The position numbers and the translations under genes are program-made. A stretch of DNA of 64,000 nucleotides from Streptomyces sp. NBC_00102 (GTDB lineage: Bacteria; Actinomycetota; Actinomycetes; Streptomycetales; Streptomycetaceae), in the NCBI RefSeq assembly GCF_026343115.1, contig NZ_JAPEMC010000001.1, forward strand, positions 4,793,501 to 4,857,500. Reading direction: 5' to 3'. Positions 54,847-63,418 of this stretch are shown in pieces. Numbering within the stretch: position 1 is the stretch's first letter; every line of letters starts with the position of its first letter. A model generated the notes under the pieces. That model was given only the letters and a program-made list of their open reading frames with translations, had not been told where the DNA came from and ran no database searches.

Positions 54847-56814
54847 GTGCGTATCGGCCTGCTCACCGACGGTGGTTATCCGTATGCGGACGGTGAGTCC
54901 AGACTGTGGTGCGACCGCTTGGTACGCGGTCTTCCCCAGCACGAGTTCGACCTCTACGCGCTGAGCCGCTCCGCCCGTCAGGAGAAGCTCGGCTGGGTGA
55001 GCCTGCCGCCCCAGGTCGGCCGGGTACGCACCGCGCCGCTCTGGAACGCACCGCCCGCCCCGCGCCACACCACCGACGGCGGAGTTCCTAGGGACGAGCC
55101 GGGCGGCTGCCTCACCCGCCTCGTGACGGGCAGCGGGGGCGCCTACGGCCGCCGCGAGCGCCGGCGCTTCACGGCGCATCTGACGGCGCTCGCCACGGCG
55201 GTCAGCGCCGCGGGTGCCGGGGCGCCGGTGCCCGCCGCCCGTACCCCGCGCGCGCCGGCGGCCGCCGGTCCGGCGGGCGCCCCGGCCGGCGCCGATCCGG
55301 CCCGGCTCTTCGGCGAAGGGCTCTACGGACTCGCCGAACTCGCCCGGGAACACGGCGGACTGCCCACCGCGCTCCGCTCCGAGACGGCCCTGCGCGTACT
55401 GGAGTCCGCCTGCCTCGCCCGGGGCACCGGCCGCACCGTCCAGCGCGCCACCGTCACCGACCACCTGGCGTTCGCCGGCGAACTCGCCCGTCTGCTGATG
55501 CCGCTCTCGCTCGACTGGTACACCACCGACTCCCTCGGCGGGGTGGACCTCTGCCACGCGGCCTCCGGCGGCACCGCCGCCCTCCCCGGGCTGCTGGCCA
55601 AACGCTTCTTCGGTGTCCCCCTTCTGGTCACCGAGCACGCCCTGCCGCTGCGCACGCACTACCTCTCCGCCACGGACACGCCGTTCGGCGCCCCGGTACG
55701 CGCCCTGCTCGCCAACCTCCACGCGCTCCTGGCCGCCGAGGTCTACCGCCAGGCCTCCGTCGTCACCCCCGGCAACACCCACGTACGCCGCTGGCAGCGA
55801 CGCTGCGGCGCGGACACCGCGAAGCTGCGCACGGTCTACCCGGGCATGGACGCGGGGCGCTTCGCCCAGGTGGGCGAGGACGACAGCGCGGGCCCGGACA
55901 CCCTGGTGTGGGTGGGCCGGGTCGAGCCCGCCAAGGACCTGGTCGCCCTGCTGCACGCCTTCGCCGAGGTGCACCGGGCCGAACCCGGGGCACGGCTGCG
56001 GATCTTCGGCGCCCCCGTCGAGAGTCCCGAGGGCGAGGCGTACCTCGCGCACTGCCGGGCCCTGGCCGAACTGCTCTTTCCCGGGACCACCTCCGACTCC
56101 GCGCGCCGTGACGCGGACGAGCCCGGAACGGTGGAGAGCCCGGTCTCCTTCGAGGAGATCGGCGGGGCGGGCGCGGACGAGCTCGCCGGGGCGTACGCGG
56201 CCGGCGGGATCGTGGTCCTCTCCAGCGTCGTCGAAGGCTTCCCGATCAGCCTGGTGGAAGCGATGTTCTGCGGCCGGGCCACCGTCTCGACGGACGTGGG
56301 CGCGGTGACCGAGGTCATCGGCGGCACCGGGCTGGTGGTCCCGCCGCGCGACACCCCGGCGCTCGCCGACGCCTGCCTCGCGCTGCTGCGCGACCCGGAG
56401 CGCCGTGCGCGCCTGGGCGAGGCGGCACGGGCGCGCGCCCTCGAACTCTTCACCGTGGAGCAGAACCTCGCCGCCTTCCGCGCGCTCTACCGGGAGCTGA
56501 CCGCGGGCCATCCGACGCGCCCGAGGGGCACCGACCCGGTCACCGCTGTGGTCACCGCCCCGGCCGCCGCCCGGCGGGAGACCGGGGGAGCACGGGCCGG
56601 GGGAGGACCGGGCACCCCGGCGCCCCGCCCCTTCGCCGTCCCGCCCGAGGAGTACGTACGCCCCGGCCACCCCCGTACGGCCCCGGCGGAGCGGCGTCCC
56701 GCCGGGGCGGCCTCCGGGCGGACCCCGGCCTGGGCCGTCACGCCCGCCCCCGCACCCGCCCCCGAGAAGGTCGGCGCCGCCGCGACGGCCGGAGCGGGGG
56801 ACGGCGATGCGTGA
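54847..56814 (+). CDS. PelF-like glycosyltransferase (DUF3492 + GT4)
   Basis: GTG 54847 (MRIGLLTDGGYPYADGESRL) behind GGGGGTG; 655 residues. The N-terminal DUF3492 domain starts with LTDGGYPYADGESRLWCDRL and includes LPLRTHYLSATD. The GT4 domain has VWVGRVEPAKDLVALLHAFA, LRIFGAPVES, and VVLSSVVEGFPISLVEAMFC as the nucleotide-sugar EX7E motif, then GAVTEVIGGTGLVVPP. This pairing is that of PelF, the cytosolic transferase that polymerises the Pel polysaccharide from UDP-GalNAc/GalNAc. The C-terminal 100 residues are a disordered Pro/Ala/Arg-rich extension. It overlaps the next gene by eight bases. Confidence 0.85.
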   Translation: MRIGLLTDGGYPYADGESRLWCDRLVRGLPQHEFDLYALSRSARQEKLGWVSLPPQVGRVRTAPLWNAPPAPRHTTDGGVPRDEPGGCLTRLVTGSGGAYGRRERRRFTAHLTALATAVSAAGAGAPVPAARTPRAPAAAGPAGAPAGADPARLFGEGLYGLAELAREHGGLPTALRSETALRVLESACLARGTGRTVQRATVTDHLAFAGELARLLMPLSLDWYTTDSLGGVDLCHAASGGTAALPGLLAKRFFGVPLLVTEHALPLRTHYLSATDTPFGAPVRALLANLHALLAAEVYRQASVVTPGNTHVRRWQRRCGADTAKLRTVYPGMDAGRFAQVGEDDSAGPDTLVWVGRVEPAKDLVALLHAFAEVHRAEPGARLRIFGAPVESPEGEAYLAHCRALAELLFPGTTSDSARRDADEPGTVESPVSFEEIGGAGADELAGAYAAGGIVVLSSVVEGFPISLVEAMFCGRATVSTDVGAVTEVIGGTGLVVPPRDTPALADACLALLRDPERRARLGEAARARALELFTVEQNLAAFRALYRELTAGHPTRPRGTDPVTAVVTAPAAARRETGGARAGGGPGTPAPRPFAVPPEEYVRPGHPRTAPAERRPAGAASGRTPAWAVTPAPAPAPEKVGAAATAGAGDGDA

Positions 56815-58162
56815 CCCCCGCGACCACCTGTCCGCCCCGGGCAACGAACCGTACGGAGGAACCCTCATGGGCCGCGCGCCCGAAGCCCTCGACGTGCCGG
56901 ACGGTCCGTCGCCCGCAGCCGAGCCCCCCGCCCCGGCCACCGGCACCGCGACGGACGCACCGGCGGGAGGCGGGACCGCGGCCGCCCCCGTGGCCACCGT
57001 GGTGGCGACGGCCGAGCCCGACGCCGGCGCCGGCCCCGTTCCCGGCGCGGACGGTGCACAGGCTGCCGCCCCGGCCTCCGACCCCGCCGCCCGCCGCGCG
57101 CCCGCCGACCCCGTGCGTGCCCTGCTGCGGCACCACCGCGAGCTCTGCGAACGCGCCGTCGACCCGCTGGAGATCGCCGCGGGGCTGGAGGCGCACGGCA
57201 TCACCGACCGGGCCGCCGCCCGCTACCGCCACCGGGACGTCTTCTCCCTGGCCGAGGAGCTGTACGCCCGTGTCCCCCGGGCGGCCAACGGTCCGGTGGG
57301 GGCGCCGGCCGAGGGGCGGGCCGCCCACGATCCCGGCCACCGCGCCGCCTGGACCCTGCACGTCCTGCTGCCCGGGGCCGCCTGCCTCGCCGCGGTCGGG
57401 GTGCTCCGGGCGACGGAGGGGGTGCTCGGCACCGGCGCACGGAACGCCCTGACGGCCGCCGGAGCCCTGCTGGTCTTCCTCGCGCTCCGGTCCGCCCTGG
57501 CCACCGGCCCGCTGCGCGCCCCTGCCGGCTCCGGCCGGACCGCCCTCTACACCTGCTGGCTCCTGGGGTACGCGGTGTACGGGGAGGATCTCCTCGCCCT
57601 GGTTCTCGGCGGCGGTGCCGACGGCCACCGGCCGGGCACTCCCGCCCCGCTCCTCGGCCTCTCGCTCGCCGTGGCCCCCGCAGCCTGGTGCGCGCACTTC
57701 TTCGCCGTGCACGCGCGCCGCAAACTGGGCGGCAGCCGGGCGCTGGAGGAGTTCGGCGCGGGGGTGCGGCCGGTGCTGCTGACAGGCGTCGCGCTCTTCC
57801 TGGCCGCCCTCCTGCCGCTCATGCTCCTCGCCGGCCTCGGGTACGGCGGCTACGGCGTACCGCTCTCCGCGTACGCGCTCGGGCTGCTGTTCTTCCTCGC
57901 CCGGCTGGAGACCGCGCACGGCCTGCCCGCCCCCGCCGTCACCGCGCTGGCCGCCGCCTGCGCGGTCGAGGCGGCGGCCCCCGCCCTCCTGCTGGGCGGC
58001 CGGCTGCCCGGCCTCGACCTGCTGGCCCGCCCCGTCGACGTGCTCGTCGCGGCGGGCGGCACCGGCGCCGTGCCCGCCCTGGCCTGCGGCGGAGCCGCCC
58101 TCGCGCTGCTGGCGCACGCAGCCGTCGCGCTCTCCCGCGCCTCCGCCCACCACCGGCACTGA
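56807..58162 (+). CDS. Polytopic membrane protein, possible PelG counterpart
   Basis: A 451-residue protein from ATG 56807 (MRDPRDHLSAPGNEPYGG), overlapping the glycosyltransferase gene by eight bases. The first 160 residues are hydrophilic: a Pro/Ala-rich part, then a helical motif ADPVRALLRHHRELCERAVD. About eight membrane segments follow (for example WTLHVLLPGAACLAAVGVLR, VRPVLLTGVALFLAALLPLM, AVTALAAACAVEAAAPALLL). It has no recognised family. PelG, the membrane partner of PelF in known Pel loci, is a 12-helix protein, so this is only an analogous candidate for glycan export. Confidence 0.7.
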   Translation: MRDPRDHLSAPGNEPYGGTLMGRAPEALDVPDGPSPAAEPPAPATGTATDAPAGGGTAAAPVATVVATAEPDAGAGPVPGADGAQAAAPASDPAARRAPADPVRALLRHHRELCERAVDPLEIAAGLEAHGITDRAAARYRHRDVFSLAEELYARVPRAANGPVGAPAEGRAAHDPGHRAAWTLHVLLPGAACLAAVGVLRATEGVLGTGARNALTAAGALLVFLALRSALATGPLRAPAGSGRTALYTCWLLGYAVYGEDLLALVLGGGADGHRPGTPAPLLGLSLAVAPAAWCAHFFAVHARRKLGGSRALEEFGAGVRPVLLTGVALFLAALLPLMLLAGLGYGGYGVPLSAYALGLLFFLARLETAHGLPAPAVTALAAACAVEAAAPALLLGGRLPGLDLLARPVDVLVAAGGTGAVPALACGGAALALLAHAAVALSRASAHHRH

Positions 58163-58421
58163 CCCGACGCGCACCGGGCGCACCGACCAGAGAACGCGTA
58201 CCGCCCACCGCGCTCACCGACCCGCACGCCGCGACCGACGCGCACCGACCCCCCGCGCGCCCGACCGCGACGGGCACCGCCGCCGGACCCGCACGGGCCG
58301 GCCGACGACCGCACCACTCGCACCGTCCCGCCGCACCGACCCGCATCACCCATCGCCCCGCGGAGCCGACGCCGCGGGCACCCACCCCGTACACACCTCT
58401 CCCACCAAGGAGTTACCGGAC
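58163..58421. other. Low-complexity gap before the small coupling ORF
   Basis: 259 bp, very C-rich, with repeated CACCG/CGCAC runs and no gene, hairpin or promoter that I can support. A good Shine-Dalgarno AAGGAG appears at its 3' end, for the ORF at 58422. Confidence 0.5.
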
Positions 58422-58481
58422 ATGACCCGCCGACCCGCCGCACCGGCCACCCGCCGTCGGCACCCAGGGAGCGCACGATGA
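58422..58481 (+). CDS. Small 19-codon ORF coupled to the epimerase gene
   Basis: ATG 58422 follows AAGGAG by nine bases. The frame MTRRPAAPATRRRHPGSAR stops with TGA at 58479-58481, overlapping the epimerase ATG at 58478 in the form ATGA. It is Arg/Pro/Ala-rich. Its main role may be to bring ribosomes to the epimerase start, or to sense translation. A chance frame cannot be excluded. Confidence 0.4.
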   Translation: MTRRPAAPATRRRHPGSAR

Positions 58482-59443
58482 GGGTTCTGCTGCTCGGCGC
58501 CAACGGATTCCTCGGCCGCTTCGTCGCGGACCGCCTGCTGGCCGATCCGGCCGTCCACCTCACGGCCCTGGGCCGGGGCGACGACGCCGACGTACGGTTC
58601 GACCTCGCGGGCGGCAGCCCCGGGGCGCTCACCCGCTTCCTGGACGCCGTCCACCCCGGGGTCGTCGTCAACTGCGCGGGGGCCACCCGGGGCCAGGCCC
58701 GCGAGCTGACCCGGCACAACACCGTCGCCGTCGCCACCGTCTGCGAGGCACTGCGCCGCAGCGGCTGCGGGGCACGGCTCGTCCAGGTCGGCTGCGCCTC
58801 GGAGTACGGGCCCTCGCAGCCCGGGTCCTCCACCGCCGAGGACGCCGTACCGCGCCCCGGCGGCCCGTACGGCGTCAGCAAGCTCGCCGCGACCGAACTC
58901 GTCCTCGGCTCCGGGCTCGACGCTGTCGTGCTGCGGGTCTTCTCGCCGGTCGGCCCCGGCACTCCGGCCGGCTCCCCGCTCGGCCGGCTCGCCGAGGCGA
59001 TGCGCCGCGCGATGCAGTCCGGCGACGGAGAGCTGAAGCTCAGCGGCCTCGGGGTCCAGCGCGACTTCGTGGACGTACGGGACGTGGCGCGGGCGGTGCA
59101 CGCCGCCTCGCTCTCCGCCGCCCAGGGCGTCGTCAACATCGGTACCGGCCGGGCCGTCAGGCTGCGCGACGCCGCGGCCGTCCTCGCCCGGGTCTCCGGG
59201 TTCGCCGGTGTGCTGCACGAGCTGGAGATGCCGCCCGGACGTATCCCGATCGGCGCCCAGCGCACCTCCGCGGAGTCGGTCATGGAACACCTCGCGGCCA
59301 CCCCGTCGCCCTACCCGGACGGCTGCGGTGCCTGGCAGCAGGCCGATGTGCGTACCGCCCGCGACCGACTGGGCTGGCGCCCCCGGATCAACTTGGAGGA
59401 GTCCCTGGCCGATATCTGGATGGAGGCGGCGTGCCGCATCTGA
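58478..59443 (+). CDS. NAD-dependent sugar-nucleotide epimerase/dehydratase
   Basis: A 321-residue short-chain extended SDR from ATG 58478. GANGFLGRFVADRLL gives the GxxGxxG NAD(P) site, VVNCAG the next loop, and YGVSKLAATELV the catalytic Tyr-x-x-x-Lys, with SEYG in the serine position region. LRVFSPVGPG and RDFVDVRDVARAVHAA are typical of UDP-hexose epimerases (GalE/WbpP-type). A UDP-GlcNAc/UDP-GalNAc or UDP-Glc/UDP-Gal 4-epimerase would supply the precursor for the adjacent PelF-like transferase. The gene overlaps the spherulin gene by 13 bases. Confidence 0.85.
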   Translation: MRVLLLGANGFLGRFVADRLLADPAVHLTALGRGDDADVRFDLAGGSPGALTRFLDAVHPGVVVNCAGATRGQARELTRHNTVAVATVCEALRRSGCGARLVQVGCASEYGPSQPGSSTAEDAVPRPGGPYGVSKLAATELVLGSGLDAVVLRVFSPVGPGTPAGSPLGRLAEAMRRAMQSGDGELKLSGLGVQRDFVDVRDVARAVHAASLSAAQGVVNIGTGRAVRLRDAAAVLARVSGFAGVLHELEMPPGRIPIGAQRTSAESVMEHLAATPSPYPDGCGAWQQADVRTARDRLGWRPRINLEESLADIWMEAACRI

Positions 59444-60264
59444 CCGGCACGGGAACGGCCCGCCGGACGAGCGGGGACGAGCAGATGGGCTTCGGTGTGC
59501 CGGGATACGCTCATCCGCTGCTCGCACCCACCGAGTGGGCGGAACTCACCCGCCCCGGCACGCCGTTGCACTGGGCGGTGCTCAACATCGCGGACGGGCC
59601 GGGCACCCGGCCCGACCCGCACTGCCTGGAAGCCGCCGGAAAGCTGCACAGCGCCCGGGAGCGTGCCCTGCGGGGGTGCGCTCCCGGCGCCGCCGCCCCG
59701 GGCGGCCGGCTGCTCGGACACCTCGATCTGGTGCACGGCGCACGGCCGTTCGGCGATCTGGTCGTCGACGCCCAGCGGTTCCTGGACTGGTACCGGGTCG
59801 GCGGCTTCTACCTCGGCCGCTGCCCCACCGAGCGGGCCGGCCTCCCGGCTGTCCGCCGGCTCACCGTCACCCTGCGCGAACTCGTCGCGCAGAGCGAGGC
59901 CGTCCGGGGCGGGCCGGACGGGGACGGCGGACGGATCGTGCTGGGGCTCGGCACCCACCCGTACCCCGGCTACGCCGAAGCAGCCGACCAACTCGTCACC
60001 TTCCGGGGGTCCTGGCCCGACTACCGCTGGTCGCAGGTGGCGCAGTGGACCGCGGAGTACCCGCCCGAACGGTTCGCGCACTTCGTCCACGGGGTCCCCC
60101 GCACCCACCTGGACGAGGCCATGCGCATCGCCCGCTGGCAGGGAGCCGGCACGATCTTCTTCACCGACCGGGACGGCCGCAACCGGCAAACCGACCCATT
60201 CGCGGCACTGCCCGGTTACTGGGACGAAATCGTCTCGCGGATCGGACCGGGTATCTCGGAATGA
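59431..60264 (+). CDS. Spherulin-4-like (GH135-type) glycoside hydrolase
   Basis: GTG 59431 with GGAGG just upstream, overlapping the epimerase by 13 bases; 277 residues. ATG 59485 is an alternative. The domain begins MGFGVPGYAHPLLAPTEWAE and runs WAVLNIADGPGTRPDP, GHLDLVHGARPFGDLVVDAQ, and ends WQGAGTIFFTDRDG. This is the spherulin-4 TIM-barrel family; fungal Sph3 (GH135) of this type cuts galactosaminogalactan, an alpha-1,4-linked GalNAc polymer related to Pel. No signal peptide is visible, so it acts inside or is exported another way. Presence beside PelF and an epimerase supports a glycan role. Confidence 0.75.
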   Translation: MPHLTGTGTARRTSGDEQMGFGVPGYAHPLLAPTEWAELTRPGTPLHWAVLNIADGPGTRPDPHCLEAAGKLHSARERALRGCAPGAAAPGGRLLGHLDLVHGARPFGDLVVDAQRFLDWYRVGGFYLGRCPTERAGLPAVRRLTVTLRELVAQSEAVRGGPDGDGGRIVLGLGTHPYPGYAEAADQLVTFRGSWPDYRWSQVAQWTAEYPPERFAHFVHGVPRTHLDEAMRIARWQGAGTIFFTDRDGRNRQTDPFAALPGYWDEIVSRIGPGISE

Positions 60265-60299
60265 GCGAGGGCGTGGCAGTGTTACCGGGAGAACAACCG

Positions 60300-60318
60300 T
60301 ACGTAACTGAAGTACGTA
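60300..60318 (+). promoter_or_regulatory. Twin TACGTA element upstream of moeZ
   Basis: TACGTA occurs at 60300-60305 and again at 60313-60318, seven bases apart. TACGTA is itself palindromic, so the pair forms both an inverted and a direct repeat about 32 bases before moeZ. Possible operator or core promoter element; not assigned. Confidence 0.35.
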
Positions 60319-60349
60319 GAAACCGACCACCTGCATTGTTGAGGTTCCT

Positions 60350-61528
60350 GTGTCGCTGCCACCCTTGGTCGAGCCGGCTGCCGAGCTCACCGTCGATGAG
60401 GTCCGCAGGTACTCCCGCCACCTGATCATCCCGGATGTCGGGATGGACGGACAGAAGCGGCTGAAGAACGCGAAGGTGCTCTGTGTGGGCGCGGGCGGCC
60501 TCGGCTCGCCCGCCCTGATGTACCTCGCCGCCGCCGGTGTCGGCACGCTCGGCATCGTGGAGTTCGACGAGGTCGACGAGTCGAACCTGCAGCGCCAGAT
60601 CATCCACAGCCAGGCCGACATCGGCCGCTCCAAGGCCCAGTCGGCCAAGGACTCGGTGCTGGGCATCAACCCGTACGTGAACGTGATCCTGCACGAAGAG
60701 CGGCTCGAAGCCGAGAACGTGATGGAGATCTTCGCCCAGTACGACCTGATCGTGGACGGCACGGACAACTTCGCCACCCGCTATCTCGTCAACGACGCGG
60801 CCGTACTGCTGAACAAGCCGTACGTCTGGGGCTCCATCTACCGGTTCGACGGACAGGCGTCCGTCTTCTGGTCGGAGCACGGTCCCTGCTACCGCTGCCT
60901 CTACCCGGAGCCGCCCCCGCCGGGCATGGTTCCCTCCTGCGCCGAGGGCGGGGTGCTGGGCGTGCTCTGCGCGTCCGTCGGCTCCATCCAGGTCACCGAG
61001 GCCATCAAGCTGCTCGCCGGAGTCGGCGACCCGCTCGTCGGCCGGCTGATGATCTACGACGCGCTGGAGATGCAGTACCGCCAGGTCAAGGTCCGCAAGG
61101 ACCCCGACTGCGCGGTCTGCGGCGAGAACCCCACCGTCACCGAGCTCATCGACTACGAGGCCTTCTGCGGCGTCGTGTCCGAGGAGGCGCAGGAGGCGGC
61201 GCTCGGCTCCACGATCACTCCCAAGCAGCTCAAGGAGTGGATCGACGCCGACGAGAAGATCGAGATCATCGACGTCCGCGAGCCGAACGAGTACGAGATC
61301 GTCTCGATCCCGGGCGCCAAGCTGATCCCGAAGAACGAGTTCCTGATGGGCAACGCCCTCCAGGACCTGCCGCAGGACAAGCGCATCGTCCTGCACTGCA
61401 AGACCGGTGTCCGCAGCGCCGAGGTCCTCGCGGTCCTCAAGTCGGCGGGCTTCGCCGACGCGGTGCACGTGGGCGGCGGCGTCATCGGCTGGGTCAACCA
61501 GATCGAGCCGTCGAAGCCGGTCTACTAG
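60350..61528 (+). CDS. moeZ: Adenylyltransferase/sulfurtransferase MoeZ
   Basis: A 392-residue protein from GTG 60350, with GAGG upstream. The N-terminal E1-like domain shows YSRHLIIPDVGMDGQKRLKN, the nucleotide motif GAGGLGSPALMYLAAAGVG, RQIIHSQADIG, and two Cys pairs for zinc (CYRC and CAVC). The C-terminal rhodanese domain has IEIIDVREPNEYEI and the active-site C350 in HCKTGVRSAEV. MoeZ activates ThiS/MoaD-like sulfur carriers for thiamine, molybdopterin, cysteine or thio-natural products. It is the Rv3206c counterpart, here displaced from DUF3152 by the ABC importer and the glycan cluster. Confidence 0.95.
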   Translation: MSLPPLVEPAAELTVDEVRRYSRHLIIPDVGMDGQKRLKNAKVLCVGAGGLGSPALMYLAAAGVGTLGIVEFDEVDESNLQRQIIHSQADIGRSKAQSAKDSVLGINPYVNVILHEERLEAENVMEIFAQYDLIVDGTDNFATRYLVNDAAVLLNKPYVWGSIYRFDGQASVFWSEHGPCYRCLYPEPPPPGMVPSCAEGGVLGVLCASVGSIQVTEAIKLLAGVGDPLVGRLMIYDALEMQYRQVKVRKDPDCAVCGENPTVTELIDYEAFCGVVSEEAQEAALGSTITPKQLKEWIDADEKIEIIDVREPNEYEIVSIPGAKLIPKNEFLMGNALQDLPQDKRIVLHCKTGVRSAEVLAVLKSAGFADAVHVGGGVIGWVNQIEPSKPVY

Positions 61529-61537
61529 GACCACCGA

Positions 61538-61576
61538 AGAGGGGCCGCGCCACGATCACCGTGGCGCGGCCCCTCT
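61538..61576. terminator. Terminator between moeZ and the peptidase gene
   Basis: AGAGGGGCCGCGCCACG (61538-61554) pairs perfectly with its complement (61560-61576), loop ATCAC. The flanking genes are convergent. Confidence 0.85.
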
Positions 61577-61603
61577 GTCGCGTGCGGGCTCGCGCCGGCC
61601 GCG

Positions 61604-63199
61604 TCAGGACGAGCAGACCGAGCCGTCGGCCGGGACCTTTCCGTCCAGGAAGTAGGAGTCCGTCCGCGCGGTCACGCAGGTGCCGTTGCCGTAGGAGCCG
61701 TGGCCCTCGCCCTTGTTGGTGAGCAGCACGCCGACGCCCTTGCCGAGTTCCGTCGCCATCCGCCGCGCGCCCTCGTACGGGGTCGCCGGGTCGCCGGTCG
61801 TCCCGATCACCAGGATCGGCGCCGCGCCCGGGGCGCTCGCCTCCGGGGTGTCGTGCTCCCCGGCCACCGGCCAGTCGGAGCACCAGCCCGCGGTGTCCCA
61901 GGCGAGGAAGGGACCGAAGACCGGGGAGAGCTTCCGGAACTCCGGCAGCAGCGCCCGCGCCTGATCGGCGGTCGGCCGGGCCGTCGAGTCCGCGCAGGAG
62001 ATGGCCCGCTGGGACTGCGTCATCGTGTCGTAATGCCCGTTCTCGTCCCGGCCGTTGTACGAATCGGCCAGCGCGAGCAGCGTGTTCCCGGTGCCGTTGT
62101 TCTCCGCCTCGTCGAGCGCCTGCGTCAGCAGGGGCCACTCGCTCTGCGAGTAGAGGGGAGTCACGATGCCTATGACGGCGAGCGACTCGCTGAGCATGCG
62201 GCCGGAGTCGGTCGGCAACGGGTCCTTGTCCAGCTTCGCGAGCAGCCGGGCGATGCGCGCGTTCCCGGCCTGCGGGTCCTCGCCGCGGTCCTTGAGGTAG
62301 TTCTCCAGCGCACGCTGGAAGCCCGTCGCCTGGTTCCGGGCGTGTCCGACCGTGTCCGCCGTGGGGTCCACGACCGCGTCCAGCACCACCCGGCCGACGT
62401 TCCCGGGGAAGAGGTGGGCGTACGTGCCGCCCAGCTCCGTGCCGTAGGACATGCCGAAGTAGTACAGCTTCCGGTCGCCGAGCACCTGGCGGATCAGGTC
62501 CATGTCGCGGGCGGTGTTGGTGGTCGTCAGATACGGCAGGACCTTGCCGGAGCCCTTTTCGCAGCCGGCGCCGGTGTCCGCGCCGTCCTTCATGAAGGCC
62601 GCCTCCTCCGCCGGTGTGTCCGGGGTCAGGTCGACACGCTTCAGGGACGCCTCGGTCTCGCCGTCGCTGCGGCAGTTCACCCCTTCACTGGCGGCGACTC
62701 CGCGCGGGTCGAAACTCACCAGGTCGTAGCGGGCGTTGAGCCTGCCGTACCCCTCCGCGGCCAGCGGCAGGGTGCCCACTCCCGAACCGCCCGGACCGCC
62801 GAAGTTGAAGAGCAGCGAGCCGATCCGCTTCGCGGTGGAGGTCGCCCCGCGCTTGATCAGCGCGATGCCGATGGTGTCCCCGTCCGGCTTCCGGTAGTCC
62901 AGCGGCACCTGGATGGTGGCGCAACGCCACGCGCTGCCCGGTGCGTTGCCGCCCTCGGGCGCCGCACACCTCTTCCAGTCGGGCTTCTGCGACGTGAGCG
63001 CGGCCGGCAGCGCGGAGGGACCGGGTGCCGGGGTCGCTGTCGTGGAGGCCGTCCGGCCCGGGGCCGCCCCGTCGGCCTTGCCCGCGCCGCCCGTCGAACC
63101 GGCCTTCGCGGAACCGTCGCAGCCCGCCAGCGCGACCGCGGTGAGCAGTGCCGCCCCCGCGAGTGCCGTGCCGCGGTGAGCGCGTGTGTGCGTGTGCAT
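61604..63199 (-). CDS. Secreted alpha/beta-hydrolase lipoprotein, tripeptidyl aminopeptidase-like
   Basis: ATG 63199 (MHTHTRAHRGTALAGAALLT) behind GGGAGG, rather than the longer frame; 531 residues. The signal peptide ends in a lipobox VALAGC, so it is an exported lipoprotein. The hydrolase core has FNFGGPGGSGVGTLPL (oxyanion and Gly motifs), the nucleophile Ser in YYFGMSYGTELGGTYAH, and a C-terminal TAP-like domain with IGTTGDPATPYEGARRM and TNKGEGHGSYG carrying the Asp and His. Streptomyces SlpD/SlpE and tripeptidyl aminopeptidases belong here; they trim N-terminal tripeptides from extracellular proteins. Confidence 0.92.
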   Translation of the reverse strand: MHTHTRAHRGTALAGAALLTAVALAGCDGSAKAGSTGGAGKADGAAPGRTASTTATPAPGPSALPAALTSQKPDWKRCAAPEGGNAPGSAWRCATIQVPLDYRKPDGDTIGIALIKRGATSTAKRIGSLLFNFGGPGGSGVGTLPLAAEGYGRLNARYDLVSFDPRGVAASEGVNCRSDGETEASLKRVDLTPDTPAEEAAFMKDGADTGAGCEKGSGKVLPYLTTTNTARDMDLIRQVLGDRKLYYFGMSYGTELGGTYAHLFPGNVGRVVLDAVVDPTADTVGHARNQATGFQRALENYLKDRGEDPQAGNARIARLLAKLDKDPLPTDSGRMLSESLAVIGIVTPLYSQSEWPLLTQALDEAENNGTGNTLLALADSYNGRDENGHYDTMTQSQRAISCADSTARPTADQARALLPEFRKLSPVFGPFLAWDTAGWCSDWPVAGEHDTPEASAPGAAPILVIGTTGDPATPYEGARRMATELGKGVGVLLTNKGEGHGSYGNGTCVTARTDSYFLDGKVPADGSVCSS

Positions 63200-63334
63200 G
63201 GTGTCGTCGTCCTCCCCGATGCCGGGGCGGTGCGGCCCCGGCACGACATGTGTGCGGCCACGGTAGTTGAGCCGCTCCCCGGCCCGGCGGCGGGAGCCCC
63301 GCGCGGGGGAGCGGGCGGCCCCGACCGGGCAGGG

Positions 63335-63418
63335 GGACGGCCCGCGCGGGGGCAAGACGGACGGCCCGCGCGGGGCAAGACGGACAGCCCGCGCGGGGGC
63401 AAGACGGACGGCCCCGCC
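63335..63418. repeat. Tandem repeats of about 24 bp
   Basis: Three near-identical units at 63335-63358, 63359-63381 and 63382-63405, plus a partial fourth to 63418. Each has the palindrome CCCGCGCGGG followed by CAAGAC. It lies upstream of the peptidase gene and downstream of the flippase gene. Length differences of one base between units suggest slippage. Confidence 0.8.

Noticed and set aside
54847..60264. Reading the cluster as part of a conventional secondary-metabolite gene cluster.
   Set aside because: No polyketide, NRPS, terpene, RiPP or regulator genes are nearby; the genes fit glycan synthesis.
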